Shown: positions 1-5,980, counted from the stretch's first letter. The stretch: DNA of 6,599 bases from a bacterium (GCA_030018635.1 JASEHU010000119.1:1-6599); one strand, 5' to 3'. Program-made: numbers and translations. The notes: generated from the sequence alone by a model not told the origin.

Positions 1-2
1 GC

Positions 3-254
3 CTTAGCTCGGAGAAGGTTCACATTTATGGAGCAGATAGGCACCTGTGGCAGCCCATTTTTCTGGAATTAACTACTCGTCATGCAATTGCTATTCTGCC
101 TAAGGGCACCTGTGGGAATACTATCCATCGGTTAGTCACAAATATCCAGCGTTATATTGATTCGGCCGTAGAGGTCTGGATTGGAGATTGGAAATATAAT
201 GATGTAATCTCCACAGCGATAAAAAAAAGAGGTATTCAATATGAAACCGACTGA
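3..254 (+). CDS. C-terminal fragment of an unrecognised protein
   Basis: This frame is open from the left edge of the window to a TGA at 252-254 and gives 83 residues, so the gene starts outside the window. The fragment has ordinary globular composition, with the stretches IYGADRHLWQP, LPKGTCGNTIHRL and EVWIGDWKYNDV, and ends in QYETD. I do not recognise the family. No membrane segment or signal is visible. It overlaps the next ORF by 14 bp (stop at 254, next ATG at 241), the arrangement expected for translational coupling in one operon. An A8 run at 221-228 lies just before its end. The coding call rests on the long open frame, the protein-like composition and the coupled downstream start. 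Confidence 0.6.
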   Translation, partial: LSSEKVHIYGADRHLWQPIFLELTTRHAIAILPKGTCGNTIHRLVTNIQRYIDSAVEVWIGDWKYNDVISTAIKKRGIQYETD

Positions 255-576
255 TATAATTGAAGATCCAATTTATCAACTGAATCATTTGCTTAACGAA
301 TCTACTGCCAATTTCTATGAACGCTGGCAGTCTAAAGATACAAGGAGAGCATTACGAAGATTTTGCGGTGATCTTTTAACCAATGCACTTAAATCTGCTG
401 AGACTCATTTTGAAAAATCAACTTTATCTCAACCCCATCAAGGTATTACTTTAAACATATCTAATGAGGAAGCAAGAGAAACCATTATAGATTCACTAAC
501 GAAATTCAGACGAGGGAAATGGATAAAGAGAGAAGAATTAAACCAACTCGAGCTCTTTTCACAGGATGATATTTAG
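241..576 (+). CDS. Unrecognised 111-aa protein with a C-terminal sliding-clamp-binding-like motif
   Basis: The ATG at 241 is preceded by AGAGG at 228-232 with an 8-nt spacer, and the ORF overlaps the end of the upstream gene, so the two are probably co-translated. The product is soluble, charged and largely helical in appearance, with no signal peptide or membrane segment. I do not recognise its domain. Its last residues contain QLELF (residues 102-106) followed by only five residues. QL-x-LF near a C-terminus is the canonical pentapeptide by which bacterial polymerases and repair proteins dock on the DnaN beta clamp. That is established for the motif; its use here is inference. If correct, this protein and its upstream partner would act at replication or repair sites. 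A short motif can also occur by chance. Confidence 0.6.
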   Translation: MKPTDIIEDPIYQLNHLLNESTANFYERWQSKDTRRALRRFCGDLLTNALKSAETHFEKSTLSQPHQGITLNISNEEARETIIDSLTKFRRGKWIKREELNQLELFSQDDI

Positions 577-814
577 AAAAAAAGAACGAGATAGTTGCCT
601 ACGGCAATTCCTAATTCTTTTGAAATTAGATAGATTAAAGATTGACTATTTCTCTTTGCAATTCATTCTGGTCGCCTATTTTATTTTTCTTTTTGTAATA
701 TTAGTAAGATTCAAAAACATCAGAAGGATTGAATGGGCAATTTGTCTTGAATCATTCTTCATTACATCAAGCAATATAAAGGTTGAGGAGTTAGCCAAAA
801 GGTGTTTTGGATAG
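566..814 (+). CDS. Doubtful small ORF, 82 aa, hydrophobic centre
   Basis: The frame opens at an ATG inside the last codons of the 111-aa gene and runs to a TAG at 812-814. It has one hydrophobic stretch (about residues 29-47, rich in F, L, I and V) flanked by Arg and Lys, so it could encode a small single-pass membrane protein. Against this, there is no convincing Shine-Dalgarno before the ATG, the codons are very AT-rich, and no family is recognisable. The alternative is that 577-830 is simply non-coding AT-rich DNA or a decayed gene. I see no RNA gene or other element in this stretch apart from the promoter-like sequence near its end. Confidence 0.2.
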   Translation: MIFRKKERDSCLRQFLILLKLDRLKIDYFSLQFILVAYFIFLFVILVRFKNIRRIEWAICLESFFITSSNIKVEELAKRCFG

Positions 815-832
815 ATAAGAGAAGAAATATTT

Positions 833-863
833 TTAACTTTTAAGATACTTGTTAGTTTATAAT
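833..863 (+). promoter_or_regulatory. Probable sigma-70-type promoter of the KaiC-like gene
   Basis: A perfect TATAAT lies at 858-863. A weak -35-like TTAACT (4 of 6 matches to TTGACA) lies at 833-838 with a long 19-bp spacer. Transcription would start near 870, leaving a leader of about 30 nt that contains the ribosome-binding site. The -10 match is strong but the -35 is poor, and the local AT richness makes chance matches likely. Confidence 0.4.
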
Positions 864-888
864 ATATAGAAAGTAGATTTTATAAGAA

Positions 889-893
889 GGAGG
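889..893 (+). promoter_or_regulatory. Ribosome-binding site that sets the KaiC-like start
   Basis: GGAGG ends 9 nt before the ATG at 903 but only 3 nt before the in-frame ATG at 897. The spacing favours 903 as the true start, shortening the protein by two residues. Confidence 0.65.
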
Positions 894-902
894 GAAATGA
901 AA

Positions 903-2888
903 ATGTCAGTAAAACTTCAAACTAATGTGTCAAAATCGTTCTGGTGTACGCCTAAAGGTAATTTTGAAGCGGCAGAAATTCCAAGTATGAAGAAGAAAGA
1001 AGATGACCCACTAACCATTTCCTGGTTTGATAAATTATTTGAAGGTGGAATTCTTCTTCCTGGTGTGAAGGAGAAAGGTGATGGAACTTTGGAAGATCAA
1101 TTTAAGGGGAAGCCCTTGACTTTTCTTATTACAGGGCCACCTGGAGGTGGGAAAACTACTCTCGCTTTAGAACTCTGTTACCGATTGGCAGAGAAGGAAA
1201 ATGAAAAAGGACTAACTACCCTTTATATATCTACAGATGCAGAGGCAGAAAAAATTATAGAAAATGCTAAGTCGTTTAAATGGAAAGGGGTAGAAACTCG
1301 CATTCGAAAATTATCAAAGGAATTAATTAAGGATTACAAGGTGCATGGGGAGGGAAATCAATCAGGAGGTCCACCGCATAGTGTGATTGTATGGGGAACT
1401 GATAAAATTGGGAGGGAAACCATACTTTCTAAAGTAGTCAAAACAGCATTATATGCAGCTGATAAATATTTAACAGGACCTGTTAGAATTCCTTATGAAT
1501 TGGTAAGAATTTTCAGGAAGTTTTTTACGAGGTTACCAAGATATTGCTTTACTGATATACTGGTAATCGATAGTCTAAATATTGTGGAACCAACTGAACG
1601 TTCAGAGTTCTTCAAACAATTTTTAAAAACAGCTTCTCGTCAGGGGCCAAAAATGATTTTATTTGTTTTAGATTCAAGGTCTTCAAGTAAAGAGCATGAA
1701 TTCTGGGAATATGTTTGTGATATTGTGGTTCGATTAGATTATGAATATAAGGAACCTTCAAAATATATGGTGAGAACAATGGAAATTATTAAGGCTCGAT
1801 ATCAATCACATGCTTGGGGTACGCATCAGTTAAAGCCTTATCCACCTTGTGACATAGAAGAAAAAAATTCAAAAGAACGGAGACGATCTCATCCTTATCG
1901 TGATGAAGGTGGAATATTCATTTTTCCCTCAATTCACTATTTTCTATCATTGTATAAACGGGTTTTTCCTAAACCCCCAGTCCCAGTGCCAACTCTTATA
2001 GAAACTCTTAACGAAATATTAAAAGAAGAAAAGAAAAAGGGGGAAGGAGAAGAAAAGGTAGGCGGTTTCCCAGGAGGACGGTGTACTGCTTTTATCGGAT
2101 GTAGAGGAGGACATAAGAGTCACCTGGGTTATCTTCATTTACTTTCGAGGATTACTGAAAAGGGAGAGAAAGGACTGGTAGTTTCTCTTCGCGATGACGA
2201 GGAATTGGCAAAAAGGACTATGGATAAGATATTAAGCCAACAACTAAAGACGGATAAAAAATTAGATGATCTTGAAACGCAAGATCAGTTAGAAATCCTT
2301 TATTATCCTCCTGGTTATATCACTCCAGAAGAGTTTTATCACAGAATGTTTATGAGTATTCACCGACTTAAAAAAAGAGGAGAAGAATTAACAGTATTAT
2401 TCAACAGCCTTGATCAGCTCGCAGCAAGATTTCCTCTCTGTGCCAAGGAAGATATATTTATACCAGGAATAATTGATACTTTCTCAGCAGAAGGTATTAC
2501 AAGTATCTTTATAGCTGTGGAAGAACCTGGACAACCCCCTGAACAATATGGTTTGCTTACAATGGCTGACCTTATCCTCTCCTTTAGTCAACGACAATTT
2601 ACAGCCGAAGAGTATCATGGGCATCTTAAATATAGACAGAAAACTGATAAAGAGATAACTGATGTTGAAAGAGAATTAGGGAACAATCCTCAGGCAGTAG
2701 TACTTCGTGTAGTTCGCTTTGCTGGTGGACAAGCAGCAGGTGCTGGAGGAATCTTGGAATTAGTAGAAAAGGATAAATCTCTTCATAAGATTTATAAAGA
2801 GGAGGGGTTGCATTTTACACCATTCTCTCCAGAATCCTCCCAAGGAGAATCTATCGAAGGACAAAGCCGTAAAACTGGTAAAGTTTAG
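903..2888 (+). CDS. Two-domain KaiC/RAD55-like RecA-fold ATPase
   Basis: The product is 661 aa with two tandem RecA/KaiC-type domains. Domain 1 has a full Walker A (GPPGGGKTT, residues 78-86), a Walker B strand ILVIDSLN (219-226) and the KaiC-like segment ending in KARYQSHAWGTH (297-308), followed by a GGIFIFPS strand. Domain 2 has a degenerate P-loop GCRGGHKS (399-406, His where Gly is usual) and a Walker-B-like LTVLFNSLD (496-504) with Asn at the usual Asp position. KaiC proteins are ATPases that typically form hexamers and act in clocks or signalling. The catalytic Glu pair that follows the first beta strand in cyanobacterial KaiC aligns, by eye, with Asp112-Ala113, although Glu114 follows. 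Domain 1 carries an insertion of roughly 30 residues before Walker B and another near 310-335. I see no C-terminal KaiC phosphorylation pair. It has its own promoter-like region and a HicB-like gene 190 bp downstream. It is probably a signalling or regulatory ATPase; the partner is unknown, and kaiA and kaiB are not in the window. Confidence 0.88.
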   Translation: MSVKLQTNVSKSFWCTPKGNFEAAEIPSMKKKEDDPLTISWFDKLFEGGILLPGVKEKGDGTLEDQFKGKPLTFLITGPPGGGKTTLALELCYRLAEKENEKGLTTLYISTDAEAEKIIENAKSFKWKGVETRIRKLSKELIKDYKVHGEGNQSGGPPHSVIVWGTDKIGRETILSKVVKTALYAADKYLTGPVRIPYELVRIFRKFFTRLPRYCFTDILVIDSLNIVEPTERSEFFKQFLKTASRQGPKMILFVLDSRSSSKEHEFWEYVCDIVVRLDYEYKEPSKYMVRTMEIIKARYQSHAWGTHQLKPYPPCDIEEKNSKERRRSHPYRDEGGIFIFPSIHYFLSLYKRVFPKPPVPVPTLIETLNEILKEEKKKGEGEEKVGGFPGGRCTAFIGCRGGHKSHLGYLHLLSRITEKGEKGLVVSLRDDEELAKRTMDKILSQQLKTDKKLDDLETQDQLEILYYPPGYITPEEFYHRMFMSIHRLKKRGEELTVLFNSLDQLAARFPLCAKEDIFIPGIIDTFSAEGITSIFIAVEEPGQPPEQYGLLTMADLILSFSQRQFTAEEYHGHLKYRQKTDKEITDVERELGNNPQAVVLRVVRFAGGQAAGAGGILELVEKDKSLHKIYKEEGLHFTPFSPESSQGESIEGQSRKTGKV

Positions 2889-2971
2889 AGAAAAGTTTAA
2901 TAAAGAAGTCTATTTAATTGGTTTACAAAAGCAGACTTAAGTAAAAAAGAGAGTAAAGGTGGTAATTCAAT

Positions 2972-3031
2972 ATGAACCTTAAGCAGTTGAGCAGAAATGA
3001 GAAATTAGCAGTTGTGGAGATAATCTCATAA
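2972..3031 (+). CDS. Possible 19-aa small ORF
   Basis: An ATG at 2972 is preceded by AAAGGTGG (2955-2962) with a 9-nt spacer and opens a 19-codon frame (MNLKQLSRNEKLAVVEIIS) ending in TAA at 3029-3031. The Shine-Dalgarno is respectable and the frame lies between the KaiC-like and HicB-like genes. It may be a true small peptide, a leader, or the remnant start of a lost gene such as a toxin. It does not resemble HicA as I know it. No conservation evidence is available. Confidence 0.2.
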   Translation: MNLKQLSRNEKLAVVEIIS

Positions 3032-3063
3032 GTGACTCTTATGAAACATGGGAGGAAGAAAAT

Positions 3064-3071
3064 AGGAGGTG
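3064..3071 (+). promoter_or_regulatory. Ribosome-binding site that sets the HicB-like start
   Basis: AGGAGGTG is a near-perfect anti-16S complement, 8 nt before the ATG at 3080. The longer in-frame opening from 3032 has no such signal, so the upstream 16 codons are not part of the protein. Confidence 0.75.
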
Positions 3072-3079
3072 AACGAATC

Positions 3080-3241
3080 ATGTTGAGGCATTTTACATTA
3101 GAATATTGGATAGACGACAATTGGTATGTTGGTAGATTGAAAGAAGTACCAGGTGTATTTAGTCAGGGCGAATCTTTTCAGGAATTGGAAGAGAATATTC
3201 AAGATGCTTACAATCTAATGGTTGAAAATGTTTATCTATGA
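3080..3241 (+). CDS. HicB-family antitoxin-like protein, short and without HicA
   Basis: The 53-aa product matches the N-terminal HicB fold: a beta strand with an aromatic cluster (FTLEYWIDDNWYVGRL), the signature EVPGVFSQGESFQELEENI, and a helix DAYNLMVEN. HicB proteins neutralise the HicA mRNA interferase, and longer forms also carry a C-terminal DNA-binding domain. This one stops right after the first helix, so it belongs to the short HicB-like group with no visible ribbon-helix-helix or HTH. HicA normally sits next to HicB, yet no HicA-like frame (dsRNA-binding fold with its conserved His) is seen in the 190 bp before or the 126 bp after. It is therefore an orphan, or the remnant of a broken toxin-antitoxin pair. 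The strong AGGAGGTG site supports expression. Confidence 0.8.
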   Translation: MLRHFTLEYWIDDNWYVGRLKEVPGVFSQGESFQELEENIQDAYNLMVENVYL

Positions 3242-3245
3242 GTTT

Positions 3246-3337
3246 TCTCCCAATATTATGTTTCTAACGGAACTTGAGAAAGGTAAATGTGGGATGTATT
3301 CTGAAAGACACTAATCATTCCGAACAATATTGAGAGA
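3246..3337. repeat. Imperfect inverted repeat between the HicB-like and UDPGP genes
   Basis: The arms 3246-3257 (TCTCCCAATATT) and 3326-3337 (AATATTGAGAGA) are complementary at 11 of 12 positions and flank about 68 bp. A nested pair, CGGAA (3268-3272) and TTCCG (3318-3322), sits inside. The element fills most of this intergenic gap. It could be a small palindromic mobile remnant or the base of an RNA fold in the leader of the downstream gene. There is no T-tract, so a classical terminator is unlikely. Confidence 0.35.
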
Positions 3338-3354
3338 TACCCCAAAATTTAATT

Positions 3355-3360
3355 GGAGAA
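3355..3360 (+). promoter_or_regulatory. Ribosome-binding site that sets the UDPGP start
   Basis: GGAGAA lies 7 nt before the ATG at 3368. A longer frame beginning with TTG at 3353 would include this site inside its first codons, so ATG 3368 is preferred. Confidence 0.6.
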
Positions 3361-3367
3361 AGCAACT

Positions 3368-4708
3368 ATGAATTCAAAACAAACTAATGACCTACTCTGG
3401 CTAAAGGAAAATTATCCAGGTATGGATGTGGATAAGTTCGATGAAATTCGCCGGAAATACTTACAGGGTGAATTAGAACTTGCTTACAAAGGTAAAATTC
3501 AATCATTAAAACAAAGTAAGTATATGAGCTCTTACGATGAACTGGGGATAATCGAAGCAGGTAATGGACTTCCACAGGGATATTTTCGGAAAATAGGGAT
3601 TGAAATGGGGGAAAAAGGGAAGTTAGGGATGATAGTCTTAAATGGTGGTGTAGCCACATCTTATGAAAAGGAGTTGGGCTATCGTCCTACTAAAGGAATA
3701 TTTCAGGCAATTATGGATACACCAATCAGTTTTATCGCCATTAAACTCCATTCTATTTATCAATTTCAAAAGGAAGGAATACTTATTCCTACCTATTTTA
3801 TGAACAGCCCAGCCACGGATAAAGACACCCGAGAGTATCTTGCCAAATTTAATAATTTCAACCTGCAAATCAAACCAGGGTGTTTTTGTCAGGATTTGGG
3901 TTGGCCAAGAATCGACCCCCAGACAGGCTCTGTAATTATGCGTAAAAGTGGTCAAGCAAGTATCGTTCCCAAGGGTCATGGGGACATATATCAGGCCTTT
4001 GACCGAAGTGGATGCTATGATGAGTTTATCGATAAAGGAGGGGAGGTACTTTTAATCTGTAATGTGGATAATTCAGAGGCAAGGATAGATTTCGCCATAG
4101 CCGGTTATTTCTCCTGGCTTAACCAGACTCAAGGGGTACAAATAATGTTTGAATCCGCACAACAACTGCCGGATGATAAAAAAGGCGGTAAATGTGTCCT
4201 GATGCAAAGACCTGATGGGGCTATGGGATGTGGGATATTAGAACTTACCCGAATCTCTGCAGACAGAAAAAAGGATTTGGAAGAGATAAACGAATTTAAC
4301 ACCAATATCGCCTGGTTACATACATCAATTGATAAACGGCTATTTGACCTGCCATTTCGGGCGGTAAAAAAACCTCTGCAAGATGAGGTAGATAATCCGG
4401 AGATAAGTCAAAGTGAAAATAAAGAGGTAATCCAGTTCGAACACGAAATGCATAAAATAATAGAACTTGTCCCATCAGGCCAGGGGCATATACTTTTTGT
4501 TCCACGAGAAGAACGCTTTTGGCCTAATAAATATTTCAGAGACCAAATCAATAAGCAACCTCAATTAATCGAAAAATATATGGGTTTGTATGATTGGATG
4601 TTTGAATTAAATCCGCAGGCAAATGAATGGATATTAAAGGTAGATAGACGGAAGACGGAAGACGGAAGACGGAAGACCAAAGACCAAAGACAGAAGACTA
4701 AAGACTAA
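3368..4708 (+). CDS. UDPGP-family uridylyltransferase (UTP-glucose-1-phosphate uridylyltransferase-like)
   Basis: The 446-aa product matches the UDPGP family, the eukaryotic-type UDP-sugar pyrophosphorylases. Members join UTP and a sugar 1-phosphate to give a UDP-sugar and pyrophosphate in the cytoplasm. Visible motifs in order (numbered from the ATG at 3368) are the nucleotide-binding loop LNGGVATS (91-98) with the following PTKG lysine (107-110), MNSPATDKDTREYL (145-158), GHGDIYQAF (203-211), NVDN (232-235), KKGGK (271-275) and FNTN (310-313). This order and spacing are diagnostic. The exact sugar (glucose, N-acetylglucosamine or another) cannot be read from these motifs. The loop has several residues between GGVATS and PTKG (YEKELGYR), differing from the usual compact form. 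The last 20 residues (about 427-446), rich in Arg, Lys, Asp and Thr, are encoded by a heptamer tandem repeat that also supplies the stop codon. They are very unlikely to be part of the ancestral enzyme. The gene converges on the minus-strand gene at 4862. Confidence 0.88.
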   Translation: MNSKQTNDLLWLKENYPGMDVDKFDEIRRKYLQGELELAYKGKIQSLKQSKYMSSYDELGIIEAGNGLPQGYFRKIGIEMGEKGKLGMIVLNGGVATSYEKELGYRPTKGIFQAIMDTPISFIAIKLHSIYQFQKEGILIPTYFMNSPATDKDTREYLAKFNNFNLQIKPGCFCQDLGWPRIDPQTGSVIMRKSGQASIVPKGHGDIYQAFDRSGCYDEFIDKGGEVLLICNVDNSEARIDFAIAGYFSWLNQTQGVQIMFESAQQLPDDKKGGKCVLMQRPDGAMGCGILELTRISADRKKDLEEINEFNTNIAWLHTSIDKRLFDLPFRAVKKPLQDEVDNPEISQSENKEVIQFEHEMHKIIELVPSGQGHILFVPREERFWPNKYFRDQINKQPQLIEKYMGLYDWMFELNPQANEWILKVDRRKTEDGRRKTKDQRQKTKD

Positions 4709-4729
4709 AGACTAAAGACTAAAGACTAA
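4646..4729. repeat. Heptanucleotide tandem array, left arm (12 units)
   Basis: Twelve exact-phase 7-bp units run without interruption: four AGACGGA, two AGACCAA, one AGACAGA and five AGACTAA. The AGAC core and final A never change; only the two bases in between vary. The array begins inside the UDPGP gene, encodes its last ~20 residues, and carries its TAA stop within unit nine (4702-4708). It is followed by a purine-only tract (4728-4756). The complementary right arm lies at 4784-4853. Confidence 0.95.
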
Positions 4730-4783
4730 AGGGAGAAAGGAAGGAGAGAAGGAAGACTAATGTCTGAAGCATCCTAACAATCT

Positions 4784-4853
4784 TTAGTCTTTAGTCTTCC
4801 GTCTTTGGTCTTTAGTCTTTAGTCTTTAGTCTTTAGTCTTTGGTCTTCCGTCT
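4784..4853. repeat. Heptanucleotide tandem array, right arm in inverted orientation (10 units)
   Basis: Ten contiguous units read on the plus strand as TTAGTCT (six copies), TTGGTCT (two) and TCCGTCT (two). These are exactly the reverse complements of AGACTAA, AGACCAA and AGACGGA in the left arm. Unit order is TTAGTCT x2, TCCGTCT, TTGGTCT, TTAGTCT x4, TTGGTCT, TCCGTCT. Together with 4646-4729 it forms a long imperfect inverted repeat around a ~54-bp centre, able to fold into a large hairpin in RNA from either strand. It sits between two convergent genes and could block read-through both ways, but it lacks a classical GC stem with T-tract. Confidence 0.93.
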
Positions 4854-4861
4854 TCCTCTCT

Positions 4862-5980
4862 TCATCCTTCATCCTTCTTAATAATCTCATTGACACTTAC
4901 CTGAATCGGGGAGAGGAAGTTTTCTGCCTCGTTTTTAAAAAATAAAATATGAGGTCTTGCTTGACTGCCAAAATTATAATCTGTTAACGGAATTGAGAGA
5001 AATTCCTGGGTGTTTTCCTTGGAGATGATAATTACCGGTCTGAATATTGCCTCAAAACCGGTTCTGAGTGCCTTATACATTTTTTCTAAGGATGTAATCC
5101 GGGTATCCTCGCCAAACTGTTCAGCAAAAACAGGGGTTTCCTCCCTTTTGCCCAGATAAACGGTTATATGGGTAGTATATCTTTCCGGATAATGTGTGGC
5201 ATAATATTTACCGGTAAGTATGTCCCCGGGTAAAATATTATTAACCACATTTTCGTCTAAGGGCAAATATGAGTTTGTTTCCTTCCAGATATCTATTCCC
5301 TTTTTTTTCATTTTATCCGTTTTTTCATAGACAGCATGTCCTTTATTTGACATTAAGTCAAACACCTCCCATGTAGATGATTTCCAATCGCTGTCATCAA
5401 TCAATCCTATTTCTATCAAAAACTTATCTATGGCATCATATTTACCAAATTTTCCATACCAGCTTGAATTTAATATTCGCTCAATCTTCTCCCAGTCCTC
5501 TTTTTCTTTGGGATAGGTAATTTCTACCATAGCGGGATGATAATTATTTGAAGTGAATTTTAATTGGTCTTTGACAACCGTATCCATTATCTCCTTGATT
5601 TTGACAATCCTCAGTGAGTAATCGAACATTTCATTGACCGAGTTGTAGCCCAATTCTTCGGATAATTTCAGTAACCAAACCGCATAAAGCCGCTGAATTG
5701 TAGCGGTGCAATTATATTTCTTACCATTATTTGGAATTTCATCGGTAGTCAATTTTCCCCAAAATTTACTTATGTAGGGAAATAAGGATGAGTGAGCGTG
5801 TTTTGTGGGAAAAAGAGAAATACCGGTGTTGTTTCTTATTGTTACCTTATCTTTTTCTACCAGCAATGCACCTATTTCTTGAGAATAGGAATTTAATATA
5901 ATCAAGATAAAGGCAATGGAAATGACAAAAACAACCTTTTTAAACAAATCAATGCCGCTTTTGGCAATTAATTCAGCCAT
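4862..5980 (-). CDS. Membrane-anchored or secreted protein, possible NlpC/P60-like papain-fold hydrolase
   Basis: The product is 372 aa if it starts at the ATG whose complement is 5978-5980. A basic N-terminus (LFKK) is followed by a hydrophobic span at about residues 16-30, giving a signal anchor or uncleaved signal peptide; the rest is probably outside the membrane. Features reminiscent of NlpC/P60 or CHAP cysteine hydrolases are NCTATIQ with Cys91, the LPGDIL turn (250-255), THITVYLG with His271, and a polar AEQFG at 286-290. In those families a Cys and His cleave peptidoglycan peptides or amides. The Cys-to-His gap is about 180 residues, far longer than usual, so an inserted domain would be needed, or the similarity is false. 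The C-terminus (IIKKDEG) is encoded by a duplicated GGATGAA heptamer. The gene converges with the UDPGP gene and diverges from hisI. The CDS is secure; the function is a hypothesis. Confidence 0.7.
   Translation of the reverse strand: MAELIAKSGIDLFKKVVFVISIAFILIILNSYSQEIGALLVEKDKVTIRNNTGISLFPTKHAHSSLFPYISKFWGKLTTDEIPNNGKKYNCTATIQRLYAVWLLKLSEELGYNSVNEMFDYSLRIVKIKEIMDTVVKDQLKFTSNNYHPAMVEITYPKEKEDWEKIERILNSSWYGKFGKYDAIDKFLIEIGLIDDSDWKSSTWEVFDLMSNKGHAVYEKTDKMKKKGIDIWKETNSYLPLDENVVNNILPGDILTGKYYATHYPERYTTHITVYLGKREETPVFAEQFGEDTRITSLEKMYKALRTGFEAIFRPVIIISKENTQEFLSIPLTDYNFGSQARPHILFFKNEAENFLSPIQVSVNEIIKKDEG
4864..4877. repeat. Duplicated ATCCTTC heptamer at the 3' end of the minus-strand gene
   Basis: Two head-to-tail ATCCTTC units lie 10 bp beyond the right AGAC-type array and encode the last residues of the minus-strand gene. 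They have the same unit length as the neighbouring arrays but a different sequence. With only two copies this could be chance. Confidence 0.4.

Noticed and set aside
40..115. An 11-bp direct repeat GGCACCTGTGG at 40-50 and 105-115, spaced 65 bp and similar in core to the ACCTGTG of the right-edge repeat.
   Set aside because: Both copies lie inside an open coding frame, in different codon phases, and flanking bases do not match the right-edge repeat. Probably chance.
611..629. Small palindrome CTAATT ... AATTAG with a 7-nt loop.
   Set aside because: A six-bp all-AT-type stem in AT-rich DNA is expected by chance and has no T-tract or gene-end context.
2906..2938. AAGTCT/AGACTT inverted repeat after the KaiC-like gene as a terminator.
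   Set aside because: The stem is only 6 bp with a 21-nt loop and no following T-run, so it does not meet the form of an intrinsic terminator.
2923..3120. Minus-strand 65-codon open frame across the HicB-like start.
   Set aside because: It overlaps the well-supported HicB-like gene, has low-complexity hydrophobic content and no ribosome-binding site.
3242..3352. A HicA toxin gene downstream of the HicB-like gene.
   Set aside because: No frame in this interval is long enough or shows the HicA fold signature; it contains an inverted repeat instead.
3384..3979. Two minus-strand open frames (3384-3659 and 3638-3979) inside the UDPGP gene.
   Set aside because: They are antisense to a gene with clear family motifs and have no recognisable protein features or start signals.
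4296..4505. Minus-strand 69-codon open frame inside the UDPGP gene.
   Set aside because: Antisense shadow of a conserved enzyme region; no independent evidence.
4646..4853. Interpreting the AGAC-type arrays as a CRISPR array.
   Set aside because: Units are only 7 bp and contiguous with no unique spacers, and orientation inverts at the centre. They are heptamer tandem repeats.
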